Assembly (NCBI RefSeq): GCF_019097595.1 | Contig: NC_080715.1 | Span: 9,732,573 to 9,796,572 of the forward strand | Reading direction: 5' to 3' | From: Hemibagrus wyckioides | Taxonomy: Eukaryota; Chordata; Actinopteri; Siluriformes; Bagridae | DNA: 64,000 bases | Part shown: piece after piece, positions 10,870 through 54,934 of the stretch | Numbering within the stretch: position 1 is the first letter of the stretch | Layout: every line of letters starts with the position of its first letter | Notes under the pieces: generated by a model | What the model saw: the letters and a program-made list of their open reading frames with translations, nothing else | What the model was told of the DNA's origin: nothing | Databases searched by the model: none | Position numbers and translations under genes: made by a program

Positions 10870-11307
10870 GTTGTTTACTTCACTGCTTTTTCGTCAAAAC
10901 CACGCCCACTTCTTCATCCCGCTGCACTCTGATTGGTCGGTGGGACGTTAGTTCGTTCATTTGTTGGGTGATCAAAAAAAGTTATATAAAAGTAAATGAA
11001 AGTGGTTTATCCCACTGTAGCATTTCTCTGCAAAGGTTTTAATGTTTGTTTGTTTGTTTGTTTGTTTTTTAATCTTTTCCACCATTCAGTAATTTTAAAT
11101 TCTGTACGCAAAATTATTGTTTTTTTTAAGTATTTATTAGTGTTTAATTTTTATATTTAAAAAAATGTTAAAATCTTCACAGACTCCAATGAATCAGTGT
11201 AAATCTGAGACCTTTCGGTGACTATTATCACAGCGTAAGTCGGGCGATTCATATGGATGACGTAATAATAATGCGACCCGGGTTTTCACACGTGAGTAGT
11301 AGCTATC
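10870..11307. promoter_or_regulatory. Probable wdr4 promoter, possibly shared with the ndufv3-like gene
   Basis: This stretch contains a CACCC/GC-type box (CCACGCCC, 10900-10907), an inverted CCAAT box (ATTGG, 10932-10936) and a CRE/ATF-like TGACGTAA (11258-11265), and is richer in CpG than its surroundings. It lies directly upstream of the wdr4 ATG at 11308. In humans WDR4 and NDUFV3 are divergently arranged. Here the first coding exon of the ndufv3-like gene is 2.3 kb away but has an acceptor-like 5' boundary, so an untranslated first exon starting here is possible. Promoter activity is inferred. Confidence 0.5.
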
Positions 11308-14300
11308 ATGGCTGCTGTGTGTTGTGCGGGAGAATGGCTGGTGATGAGCAGCTCGCATCATTTAATAGCTGTGAATATCAAAGAGAGCAGGTCTGAAGTT
11401 GTATTTCGATGTAACCGTGTAAAAACGGCGTAATGTGTGTGTTAGTGTAGATACTCGTTGTTGGTGGAGTCAGTGTTAAAATGAGAGTAAAATCTGTTCG
11501 TGCAAGTGAAAATGAATTTGATTTCATCTTCCTATTTGTCATGAATACGAGATATTTTATTAATTGGCGGAAAGTACAGCAGTTCTTGGTTGTAGGTCAA
11601 CAGTTTGTAGGTATTCTACATAAAACATGTTGAACTCCTCTAGAAAAGTATTGGGTAATCAGCTGATCAGTGTTGAATCAGATGTTTCAGCTCAGTGACC
11701 AAAATCCCAAGTAGAAAACAGGATGTCAAAGTAGTACATATGTTCTTATAGATGAAATATGATGGATCTCATATATAAAGATGATATTGTGTCCTTTTAA
11801 TAAAGGGAACCGTTTGTGTTTGACTGCACTAAAGCAGAGCAGAAACCAAAGGAAGCTGAAACTGACAAAAGGTAACCAACCATGCTTGTGTTTCTAATAT
11901 GGTCTTGATATCGAAGTGTCAATACGTTTGAGCTCTGCTGTAAATCACTAAGAAGAAATAATTCATTTTTTCCCCTGATTTGCCTGATTTAAATAATGTA
12001 AAGTTTGTTTTTCCATGATCTGGAAAACATCTCTTTTTATTTTTTGTTAATGCAAATGAACAGCAGTGTTACATATCACGATAAATATTATGTCTGTAAG
12101 TATCGAAAGTTTATTTTCTACTGTAGAATTAAATCTTTTCCTTACTCTCTATAGAAACAATTATATAAACCAGCACACTTGAACTTGAGGTGATTTTGCT
12201 GAATACAGTCGTTGCTCATGTTTAGTGCTTCACTCTGTACAGTGACGGTGGAGGATCTCAGGAGAAAGGAAGTGACCAGATTCTCGCTCTCGGCTTGTCA
12301 GCGTCAGGATGTTACGCTGCTCTGACGGATGACAACAAAAGGCTGATTCTATTTCGCACCCAACCATCGTGGCAGTGCATCAGCACAAGGTATCTGCAGC
12401 TGTTCTGTATCAGAGTCACGTGATCTGAAGATTTGATTGAAGTGAATACTGATCTTTCTGCTCTTCAGGTGGGTAGTGCGCAGGTGTACCTCTCTGGTGT
12501 TCAGTCAGGCTGAGGATGAGCTCTTTGTGGCAGATAAATCTGGAGATGTCTATTCATTCTCTCTTCTGGAGCCACAGAAACCGGGTGAGCTGAAGCTGGG
12601 TCATCTCTCCATGCTACTAGGAGTTGTAAGTGTTTTGTTTTGTTTTTTTCTTTAAAATGAAAGGATATTAGAACAGAGATTCATGCTCTGACATTCTGCA
12701 TTTCTGCAATGTTTTTACAATTGGGATCTAATCTTACATTCATTGATTATTTTCCTTTACTATCACACCCTAGTTGTATAATTTATAGATTGAAATAGAC
12801 AGATATATAACACATTGTTCTATGAGGTTACATTCACACTGTTAGTGTGTTTTGAAAGGTGATTGTTCGAAAACTCTTGTAATATTTTGTAAAATTTTTC
12901 TACATACACTGATGTAAAAATGACTGTAGTACATCCATGATTATCCTGAGGATATCTTCTGTTATACTTGCTTTAATGTCCCACGTTCTTCTCCCCAGAC
13001 TCTGTCTCCAGATGATAAGTACATCATCACCGCAGACCGTGATGAGAAGATCAGAGTGAGCCTTTGCAAATCTCCATACAACATTCAGGCCTTCTGTCTG
13101 GGACATGGAGAGTAAGTACAGAGCAAGTTTTCACAATAAGTTTTGCTTTAATGTGGATAATATGTCAATAGATCAAAAATATAATCCATTCAGACCTGTT
13201 TTTTTTGTTTTTTGTTTTTTTATATCCATGTAATATATTGTCAGGTAATTTATAGTTATCGGTTAAAGTGCTCATGAAACAAATAAGTAACTAATAAGTA
13301 CATGGATGCAGAAGTTGACTTTTCATTTATGTGCTGGTCTCGTTTTCTGTTGCAGGTTTGTTAGTGCCCTGTGTGTTCCAGCTGGACATCCTGAATGGCT
13401 CCTGTCAGGCTCAGGGGTAGGATTCGAATATTTGGTTAAATAAATAAATGCCACTGCAAATTAAGCCACTATATTTTTCATATTTCGAATGTAAAAAATG
13501 TAGTGAGAAGCATTGCCACCTAATGGCTCCATGGTCCCCAGTTCGATCCTGAGTTCAGGTTACTGTCTGTGTAGCTTTTCATGTGCTTCTCCCTGTGTCT
13601 GGGTTTCCGCTGGGTTATTTCAAAAACATTTTAGTATTCAATTAAATATTCTGTGTATAGCGCTTTTAACAATGGACATTTTCACAAAGTAGCTTTACAG
13701 AAATATACAGTACAAAGCTCAGGAAATAGATTATAAACTTTACATTTATCCCTAATGAGCAAGCCAGAGGTGATGGTGGGGAGGAAAAACTCCTTGAGAA
13801 AATATGAGAAGCCAGACTCTAAAGGGAACTTCATTCTCATCTGCTTGACACGGCATAGTTTGAATATAAATCATTTCCCTTCTGTAACTGAGTACTGTCT
13901 GGTCAAAAGGTGTAATCAGGGAATTCATTCCATTTTTAAGATGAATTCTGTGTTGTTGAAGTAATCATCTGTTCACTGATTGAGGGTAAACCTGTTCATG
14001 GTAATTCCAGTAGTATGTGGACTAGCAAAGTGTGCACATGGTGCCCTCTGATGTACTGGGGGTCCCTTTCAGGATGTGTTCCTGCTTCATGCCCAGAGTT
14101 CCTAGTGAACGCTCTGAATCCACTGCCACCCTGATCAGGATGAAACCACTAAACATGAAGAATAAATGAATGAACGAACAATGTAAAATAGACATTTTGA
14201 CCTGAACTGAACATGAAAGCTAAAGTTCTATATAACCGATATAACTGCATACTTGCAGTCAAATATATTTGAACACCTGGACTTTTTGTTTTTATGTGTT

Positions 14301-16640
14301 CACAACCATTATTATTATATTTGCCGACTTCACGTTTATCTCATTGACACAGTGAGGGTTAAGGATCTTGCTCAGGGTTGCTGGCATTTTAACTCACAAC
14401 CTTATGATCAGAAGTCCGGTGCAACAGTAATACAGAAAAGCAAATAAATGAGAGAAAGTATTATGCAAAAGTCTATTTTTCTACTGAATCTTTTGTTTTT
14501 CTTTTTTGCACTGGTAGGACAGTACAGTGAAACTTTGGCATTATGAGTCTGGCCGGAGGTTACAGAGCATCGACCTACAGCAGCATGGCTTTTCAAAGAG
14601 CTCTGATACAGACACTGAAAAGGTAAAAATATACATTTCCTAATGTTTCTAATGTTGAACAATTGAGGCATTGCTGTCTTTAATAGATTATGTCCAATGA
14701 AATGGTATAAGCAGAGGCAACAAATATGCACCTGCCTGTCAAATACATTCAGTCTTAGCAATTATAATTATTAGCAATTATTAATTAATAGGAATTTTGC
14801 ATATATATATATATTATAGTCACATGATATTGTTTTTTCCTATTTCTTTTTCCAGAATTTTAACCATGCACAAAGTCATATTTCATATATCAATAGTGTT
14901 ACAAAACACACAACTGATTAAAAATTTTCCTATAAACGAGCACCTTTTGTGATCTTTAGCCACTAAGGTTTGCAGTGAGTCGGATCATCAGCTCGCCGGA
15001 CGGACGCCACGTTGCTGTGCAGTGTGAGAGGTGTGTATCACTTTACTCTTTACTCTGCCCAGTGTAGAACTTACAGTACAGAAGTCTCCTATGAAACTAA
15101 ATATAGAAATTCAGATCAATGTATACATATATAAATATAAAAATCAGATGTTTTAGCAGTATGAGTATTAATATTATACACTCTTTAAGTAGTGAGGTGG
15201 CTTGTTATAAATAACCTGAATACTTTTATGTGTGACTCAAAAAATGCCGTAGATTTAGCCTGTCATAATACGACTGCTTGATTTACCTTAACTGCTGAAC
15301 TTGGATCATAATCGGATTATTAGCATGTATAAAAACAGATGAACCGGATTTGATGTGATTTTCTTTACTGTCTTTTTTTTTTTTTTTTTGTTCTCTATTT
15401 CATTAAAGGTTTCCCTCCATTCAGCTGTTTGCAGTAGAGGAAGGATCAGATGGGCGTTTGACTCCGACTGAGACACTCGCTCTGCCCCAGAATCCCTGGG
15501 ATATGACCTTTGACACTCAAGGTCGACTCTGGGTCTTATTGGAGAACAAGGACACAAATGTACTTTTGTACACGCACAAAGAGGAGCGCTGGCAGGTATG
15601 TATCTATAAACACACACACACAGTTTTCATATGGAAACCATGAGAAACCACTAATTTTCCACTCATGGAAAATGTTTATTCTTCCGATGTTAAAAATGGA
15701 AATGTAAGTCATGTTGAAAAATAGGACATTTCTGAACATTAGGTCGTTTTTTCCACATATCCGAAATCTTTTTAAATCTTTAAGATTTGTCATTTTGCTG
15801 TCTAAGGTCAGGGTTTTTCTGTGAACAGCTGCCATGTAGAATATAATATTCTGGAAAGTAATTTCCTCTTTTTATTTTTTTATTTAGTAATTTTCCAACA
15901 GTGGAGAACCTGACACTTAAATGTTGAAGTTGACTTGGATACGGCATGCTGTGTTTGTGTGTGTGTGTGTGTTTTACAGAGTGAATCAGAAAGCCCTGAT
16001 CTGCAGAGAGTATCAGAAACACTGCACACCCAGTGGGAGCTCTTTAAAGGTAAAGTGCATCATCCTAATGCTTTACATCAAGATCCCCTTAAGAGACACC
16101 GGTGAGAGAATGACTGGTTACAGCTGCTATAAGTGATAACAGAAACTAATTTGTTTTATTGTCATGCCGGTCTTTAATTAATAATTGGAAATCCATGTGG
16201 TATGAGAGGAGTAAAACACTTTAGGACATGCTGTTATGGGGAAAATAATCCACTTCAGGGTAGTAAGAGGATCTCATTTTGGATCAGGACACACATCACT
16301 ACTCTATCATGTATTATTTTTCTATTGCAGCACAACCCAAGTTATTAATCTAAATTTCATTGTTTTTATTTTGAAGCAAGTAATTTTGTTTATAATCTCT
16401 TCTCTTCTTTCTTCTTTTCACTCAGCTTCCATCGGTCTGGAGAGTCGGTTCCATCACCTCTACAAGGTGAACTTCGACAACATGGCATCGTACTTACAGA
16501 AGAAAAAGGAGCGACTGCTGCAGCAGAATCAGCAGGGAGGAAAGAAGAGAGCAGTACGGCAGTCGAATGGGGCAGCGAAGAAAAGCAAGACGGAGAATGA
16601 AAGCGGAGACGTTTCTCAGAAACGCAGCACCGAGAGCTAG
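11308..16640 (+). CDS. wdr4: WD repeat protein 4, tRNA m7G46 methyltransferase non-catalytic subunit (complete)
   Basis: Eleven exons join in phase to 424 codons plus stop: 11308-11390, 11806-11871, 12243-12389, 12469-12625, 12999-13111, 13356-13416, 14518-14622, 14960-15030, 15409-15595, 15980-16049 and 16426-16640. All introns are GT-AG. WD4 binds METTL1 to form the enzyme that makes 7-methylguanosine at position 46 of a subset of tRNAs; it is mainly nuclear. Recognisable blocks include [56 protein letters not shown] and [12 protein letters not shown] (WD blades), and the C-terminal [23 protein letters not shown] followed by a basic tail. Human WDR4 is 412 aa, so length agrees. The ATG was chosen because it is the first in-frame start after a CpG-containing promoter-like stretch. 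Intron 6 (13417-14517) is the longest and holds nested repeats. Confidence 0.97.
13505..14165 (+). repeat. SINE-like repeat split by a second interspersed repeat (wdr4 intron 6)
   Basis: The two ends, about 13505-13618 and 14020-14165, read as the front (CAGTTCGATCCTGAG, tRNA B-box-like) and back (ATCAGGATGAAACC followed by GAATGAATGAAC) of one common fish SINE. Between them, about 13624-13960, lies a copy of the family that also occurs at 16880, 25600, 57790 and 58440 (GCTTTTAACAATGGACATT, then AAGCCAGAGGTGA). Confidence 0.6.
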
Positions 16641-16790
16641 GACCTGGGAAAGACGCAGCAGATTTCATTTTTTATATGACTTCATTGGAATTTTGGTGGA
16701 AATACCTCTCCATTCAGATTTCATCCTGTGTTTCACATTCTATACATATTATATTTTTGGAAATACACAAAGATTGAAAATGAATTTTAA

Positions 16791-16796
16791 AATAAA
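16791..16796 (+). terminator. Polyadenylation signal for wdr4
   Basis: A canonical AATAAA lies 151 nt after the wdr4 stop codon, giving a short 3' UTR. It sits just before a repeat begins near 16880. Confidence 0.6.
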
Positions 16797-16879
16797 TGCT
16801 TTTTTGTTTGCTGTACTTTCGGCCCTGAAGTACAATTACTTAAAATTTTCCATTTTAAACCAGCAGAGTGTGAATATTT

Positions 16880-17480
16880 ATGAATATGCATATAATTCAA
16901 TTTTATTTGTATAGTGCTTTTAACAATGGACATTGTCACAAAACATCTATACAGGAATAAATTAAAATAAAATGTATATTTATCCCTTATGATTAAGCCA
17001 GAGGTGACGGTGGTGAGGAAAAATTCCCTGAGATGATATCAGGAAGAAACGTTTTTTTTTTTGTTGAGAGGAACCATACTAAAAAGGGGACCCCATCCTT
17101 ATCTGAGTGACACCAGAGTGTGAGATTTATAAATCATTTCCCTTCTGTAACTGTACACTATATAGTCAAGTGCAATTGTGTAACCAGGAGCCTCTGAGCA
17201 ACAGCATAAATTCTGATTTCATAGTTTTCATTTAACATAAGTTCCTTCTTCCTTCCATCAAATGATGGAGACCTGAGCGCAAAACCCATCAGTTTGAAGT
17301 AACCGCTATGATCTCCAAGTGATTCTATCCGCAGCAGTCCTTTATACCTCCAGGCTGGCCATTCTCAGCATCAGCAAGCCTCCAGGTGATGAGACTCCAA
17401 CCAGAAGGGCATCAGGTCTGGAGAGCACAGGGGACCCTGGTACCCAGGAGCACTGGTGTTTTGGCATACCAGTCATAATC
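16880..17480 (+). repeat. Interspersed repeat family (AACAATGGACATT type), long copy
   Basis: Starts with TTTGTATAGTGCTTTTAACA and includes AAGCCAGAGGTGACGG and GGGGACCCCATCC, then a tail through AAATGATGGAGACCTGAG. The same blocks recur at 13624-13960, 25590-25690, 58440-58600 (plus) and 57780-58085 (minus). No coding capacity seen; class unknown. Confidence 0.7.
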
Positions 17481-19208
17481 ACTAAACCTTACTGAGGTTT
17501 ATGTAATGGATGGATGTTGTAGCCAAATAGTCAAAGCAAAGTGTTATAGGTTTGATCCAGCAGGTGGTGCTAATGGAAAAGCTCCATTTCTTGAACACTA
17601 AAGTTCAGCTCCACTTTATCACATTACTGTTTTGTTGTTTTTTTGTTCCCCCTTCTAGTTTATGGTGGCAGCATGCTGAACAGGCTGACTGCAGACATGT
17701 TATAAAACACCAGAAGTGCTGGATGACATAACCATATTTTCATTGTGGCGCCTACACGCTTGATTAAAACGCTCACTTCTCTCTCAGCACTTGTGAAATT
17801 TCAGTGTGGAGCGAGTTACACAACAAGCCAATCCTGATAGCTGCTATCCTGTGACATCTTTCCTATCATTTTAAACACTGATTCATTCGTTGTTTTAGAT
17901 TCTTTTTTTTAATTTCTTTCTTTTTTAAGAGAGTGGATTGCTAAGACCCTTGATATTGGATTTGTCTCAGGTTCAAGCCCATTTTATTCATTCAAATTTT
18001 TTTTGAATGATCTAAATGTTTCTTAAATTATAGAATATTTCTCTTAAAATATGTTTAAGTATTTTTGCTCCTGTTGCAATATTGCCCTTATCTACAGGTT
18101 AGCCATGGCATTTATTATGCTCTCTTGGTACAGAAGACCTGAAATCTACATTTTTCTGAAGCAGCAATCTGACCAATGCAAATAAAATTCAGCCATCAAG
18201 AAGGACAATGAGGAAATGACACACTCCCTAACATCTGAAGGTACTTTCAATTCCACCTGGTGCATGGTGAACTTCGGCCAGTGAAAGGCCCCTTTTTTCC
18301 CCAAATGAGCCAACAGAAAAAAGAAGGAAGGATTGCGATGTCTTTGGCTGAAAAAAAAAAGCTAGTAAAAGCTGCTTATTGATGACACTGGATGTTTATC
18401 TGTTGCATACAAACTAGCTGTCTAGTCCACCAATATAGCTACAGTATCTAACTAGCTGTCTAGTTCACCAATATAGCTATCTAACTAGCTGCCATGTCCA
18501 TCGATATAGCTATAACTAGCTATCTAGTCAACTAATATAAGTTTTGTTGGGTTTTTTTAACCAATCTTTTTCCTCTTGCGGTTGCAGCTTGAATTCTCAT
18601 TAAGAGCGTTTGCAGCTCTATTGCAGTACTGCGTTCTGATGCTTCTTCCTGGCAGGACTTTTGACATCCTTGTTTATAATACAGTTTAGATTTGTAAATC
18701 TTGAACTGTTTTCACATGAGCCCAAGGAAAAAAAGAGAAACGACCCTTTTCTGTGAACTTGGGCTCACATTCTTTAGTTTCTCGAGTATTGGATCTTGGT
18801 TGTTTCACAGTCTTGAATATTGGTAAAACCTGTTAAAAAATAAAAGTGCATAACAACAGCCAAAAAGTTAACCCTAAAAGTATCATGCAACAAAAATTCA
18901 TTATATTTAAAACGTTTTATTTTTGTAATAAAGGACAAAAGTGACTAAAAATCTGTACAACCCGAATAATATATCTTATATATATTTATATATATATAAA
19001 ACCAAATAAAAACAAGGCAAGTAGAGAATATTATCTATGGAATAATGTCAGGTGTCTTGTGTGTGCGCTGATCGCGATTCACAGTCCCTGAAAGAGGCTT
19101 TGGATTGTCTGGGAAGTTTTCCAGCACATCACATCAATCTACATTCATCAGCTTTCCAAACTACAGGATCCAGATTTAGAATCAGCTGATTCTTCTGACT
19201 GAAAAATA

Positions 19209-19240
<32 letters not shown>

Positions 19241-19724
19241 TTATATATATATATATATTATATATATAGTTTTCCAAAGATTTGCTTTATCTAAGGTTTT
19301 CAAGCTGTATATTTTGTTTAATTTCTGTGGAACAAATTTTCTGTCCTTGATCATCTTGAAATATTCTTTTCAAACTCAACTGGCCAATTGTTTTCTTGTT
19401 ATTTGTGGTCTTATGTTCAGAGTCCTAGTTTTCGGTACTATAGAAGCATACTTTTCTTTCTTATTTCTGTTGATTTTTGCCTAATTCAATCATTTTGATA
19501 GTTCAGTTTAAATGTTTTTGTTCATTATTTATGATACTTTCTATCAAGATTTTATACATTATTTCAGTAACTTAGATGTTAAAATATATAGGAATTTTCC
19601 CTTTCATTCAGAGACCAGGGAAGATGCAAATGTTTGAACTTCTGACATGAAGTACATGACATGATTTACTGAGATTGGTATGTCACTGTTGTTGTTTAGG
19701 AGCCGTAAAAGTTTAACACTCACC
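17481..19724. other. Intergenic DNA between converging wdr4 and pde9a
   Basis: No supported exon. It holds a short three-fold local repeat around CTAACTAGCTGTCTAGT (about 18415-18535), a CA run (19213-19240) and TA runs, and on its right the probable pde9a 3' UTR. Confidence 0.5.
18916..18921 (-). terminator. Candidate polyadenylation signal for pde9a
   Basis: A minus-strand AATAAA (TTTATT on the plus strand) lies about 800 nt beyond the pde9a stop codon. It would end a 3' UTR running over the CA and TA microsatellites at 19213-19268. Confidence 0.4.
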
Positions 19725-51519
<31,795 letters not shown>

Positions 51520-52060
51520 TTCTTTCTCTCCTTCTCTCTCTCCCTCTTTCTTTCTCTCTCTCTCTCTCACTCTCTGTCAGACCGAACTCCAGCCTGGAAA
51601 AAAAAGAAATGAGCAGCAGCAGTGTATCGCAAATACATCGAGCTCTCAACCCATCTCTCTGACACACACACACATACACACGCGCATACACAGCGCGCAC
51701 ACGCGCGCGCACGGGGAAACAATTACGCGAGGGTCACATCCTTGATATTCCCCACCCACGTGTAAACTGCGTGTGTCCTCATACCTGGGATGATGTACAC
51801 TGTCGTTCTATACAGCAAAAATAAAGGCAAACCCATCCCATCACCTTACCGGCTAAAATGAAAATCACGCAAATTGCATGTGATCATAAACGGTTCACAC
51901 TGGGATCTGGTTAATAAGATGGGATCACGTGTGGAAACACCCGTGAAGGTGCATTTCACCGCGTGAAAGTGCGCGCGTGACATCACGTGAACATCACATG
52001 TGAAAAGGAGAAATGACTCTCATCTATACGTGAAAACCTGGCATGTGGAAATAAATTAAT
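51520..52060 (-). promoter_or_regulatory. CpG-rich pde9a 5' region with CACGTG E-boxes
   Basis: Immediately upstream of the pde9a ATG is a purine-rich 5' leader (CT repeats on the plus strand, about 51525-51570). Beyond it lies a CpG-dense run with CGCGC clusters (about 51680-51730) and three palindromic CACGTG sites at 51757-51762, 51926-51931 and 51984-51989. A near-match CACATG follows. E-boxes of this type are bound by bHLH factors (USF, MITF, CLOCK/BMAL). Their function here is inferred from position only. Confidence 0.5.
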
Positions 52061-52619
52061 TATGCAGAAATCACTGGTGAAAATAAAAGAGTATTTATAA
52101 AACATGCAACAACAAAAAAAGAATAAATAAAATAAAAATAGGAAAAAATAAAGAAATCTTTACTGGAATTACTTAAAAACCTTCAAACAAAATAAAATAA
52201 TTGTATAAAATAATTTGCAAATCAACAAACAAACGAAAACTTGTACGGGCTGCAAAGAGAAACAAACAAACTTTTCACTTCTATTTTAGTGTAAAATCAA
52301 ACTACAGGAGTCTAGAAACATGTGTATGTAAGGTGTAGAGAGTTGGAGTGGAGTTTAGTAGAATCATGTCATGTATTTGAGGGATCTTTTACTCCTACAC
52401 ACTTCATACATGTGCCATTTACCGTTTGCAAGAGGGACATATCCTCATGCTAGTACAAATAGTGTAGGGTCTTGTTGGTATAGCAACAAAAACACTACGA
52501 GTCCAAGTTTTATTTATATAATTTTCCTCTATTCAAACAGCCTAAGGAAATTCATTTCACCACCTGTGTGCTTGTGAGTGTCTTCATTGTATCTTGAGAG
52601 ATAGTGGGTGTAGTCAAGT

Positions 52620-52974
52620 ATGAAGGCAGCACAGTGCAGAGGTGAGTGAAGTGCCTTCAGGTAGGTGTGGGCCGGTCTGGTTTGGGCCGTGTAGGCAAGC
52701 ATCAGGGTTTTAAATCAGGACGGAAACACAACAGGGTTAGTGTTAAGATGTTAAAAAGCCATTCTTGACTATTTACTGGAGTTGGACAGTGTGCAGAAAA
52801 AGTCCTGCCAAGAGCAAGATCACAGTACTCCAGTCTTGAGATGATAAAAGACTGCAGAAGCATGAGAGAGGCATCCGTGGGGAGACGTGGCCAGATCCTT
52901 CTGATGTTGTGGAGAAGAAATCTACATGACGAATTCAGGTTAGCAAAAGTATTCAAATCATATCTAGTTTCCAT
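52620..52974 (-). mobile_element. LINE reverse transcriptase remnant
   Basis: The minus-strand frame gives CRFLLHNIRRIWPRLPTDAS and then LLQSFIISRLEYCDLAL. This corresponds to the segment just after the catalytic core of fish CR1/L2-type reverse transcriptases (FHLRNI-R-RP ... FI-SRLDYCN-LL). Only about 90 codons remain. It lies between pde9a and slc37a1. Confidence 0.65.
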
Positions 52975-54460
52975 TTCTCACTTCATGTAAAAACAAGCTG
53001 TTATCTGAAACAACTTTATTTATTAACAACCAGAGCCATGTGATGGGATCTATAGGGTGTCTGCAAAATCATGAGGGTGAACACGTAGAGCAGTTTATTG
53101 TGAATAATTGTTCACAACAAGATGAAAGTATGCACTTTTATAGTTTCCTTATTGTTTCCAGACACCCGGGACAATATGAAGAGAAATGAACTGTGCTATA
53201 CATTTGCTTCCTGGTGTGATGTAACCTGTCACCTCCAGGTGAGAACTCGAACACTTGACCTTTGGCTAGAGAGCAGATCAGAATGCTGCTCTTTTCAATC
53301 CTAAAAACAACTCTAATCTTAATTCGGTAATAAACTTAAAGTCTAAATACATTTCACAGAGTAAACTTGTTAATTTGTGTATCAGACAATACATGGAGTA
53401 GTATGACATCTAACCGTTTACTAATTACCAGTTTGAGTTAAACCTACCATATTGCTCACTCTGTACATGTACAGTTACTGACTACTGTCCTCTACTATGT
53501 ACAATCAGTTAAAAGGTAGAAAGAACAATTATATTCAGTCCATCCAGGATTTCACAATTTTGCAGAAAATCAAGCAAACTCCACGATATTCAGAGTAGCT
53601 TGTGATTTTTCGATGTTTCTATTTTTCCTCAGATATTTCCACCAATTTGGACCAAGGCTCATCAATTGACATCACAAATTTTATTAGGAAGAATCCTGCA
53701 CTTCATTTATTCAAGTAGGCACAAAAAAAGCTCTTGCAAACTCAAGGATTTTTGGCTGCAACGATCACATATTCAGGAGAGACGGTATATTATATGTTGC
53801 TTGAGTAATGCGTCATGTGAATTTGAGACCACAAACCTCTAACACATGAAGATTTTTAAAAAGTGAATAATTCAGTCTGCCACCAAACAAACAGGAGGCC
53901 ATTTCTCCAGGGGTAGGGAAGGCCAAATCATACACAAACAAAACTAAACATGAACAACAACAACAAAAATTAGACTTTACAAAATCCTTCCTAAACACTA
54001 AAACCAGGAGAAATGTGAAAAGTACTTATCCTCATCAGGCAGTGGTGACGCCAACATAACTAACCAACATTCACTTCTTAAGCTCAAACACAAGAGATTC
54101 AGCTATCTTCCTTTCTTTTTCTCATTTATACTCCCCACCCAGGAAGTGCCCCACCCTTGTCAATCAACAGCCAAGCATTGTAGGAGTTCCCCCAATGGAG
54201 AGGGAGGACGTAATGCTTAGATTCATAACACCACTACCAATAAATAAATAATAAAAAAATTCAGGAGGCCAGTTTTTATTACAAGTACAGGAGAGGAACA
54301 TAAGAGGGATAGAATCCGTATAAGGATGTGAACTGAATGAATGTACTAGAACTATGAATGAACTAACAGCAATGTTGTGGATCGGAAACTGACTGCGAGG
54401 ATGGAGAAAGATGCACACACTTTGCATGGAAAAAATGTGCTAAGGTATATAAGCAGATGT
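52975..54460. other. Intergenic, no feature recognised
   Basis: AT-rich sequence with no supported exon, RNA gene or clear repeat. Confidence 0.4.
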
Positions 54461-54463
54461 GGG

Positions 54464-54632
54464 TAAGTTAAGCTTAGTGGTTAAGGTGTTGGACAACTGC
54501 TCAGAAGGTTGCTGGTTTGAATCCAAGCTGCCACTGCTGGACATTTTGAGCAAGGCCCTTAACCCAGAGTTGCTCAGTTGTATAAATCTAGATAAATTGT
54601 AAGCCTGCCAAATGCCAGAAATGTTTCATTGG
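54464..54632 (+). mobile_element. SINE, first of a tandem pair
   Basis: AGCTTAGTGGTTAAGGTGTT (A-box region), GGTTTGAATCC (B box), then GAGCAAGGCCCTTAACCC and TGCCAAATGCCAGAAATG at the end. Confidence 0.75.
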
Positions 54633-54825
54633 AGCTTAGTGGCTAAATTGTTGGACTACTGAGTATAGGGTTGCGAGTTCAACTCACAGGTCCACCAAGC
54701 TGTCACTACTGGGCCCTTGAGCAAGGCCCTTAACTCTCAATTGCTCCATTTTATTTAAAAACAAATGGGATAAAATGTAAGTTGTTCTGAGTAAGGCTGT
54801 CTGCCAAATGCTAGAAATGTAAATA
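54633..54825 (+). mobile_element. SINE, second of a tandem pair
   Basis: Begins GGAGCTTAGTGGCTAAATTG directly after the first copy, has GAGTTCAACTC as B box and ends TGCCAAATGCTAGAAATG, so both copies share head and tail. Confidence 0.75.
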
Positions 54826-54934
54826 TGAGCAAGGTCAGTGAATCTAATAAGGTGGAAATAATATAATCACTATCTGTTCATACCCATATCTACTTCATTT
54901 TAAATCAGTAAAGAATCAGACAAATATTGCAATT

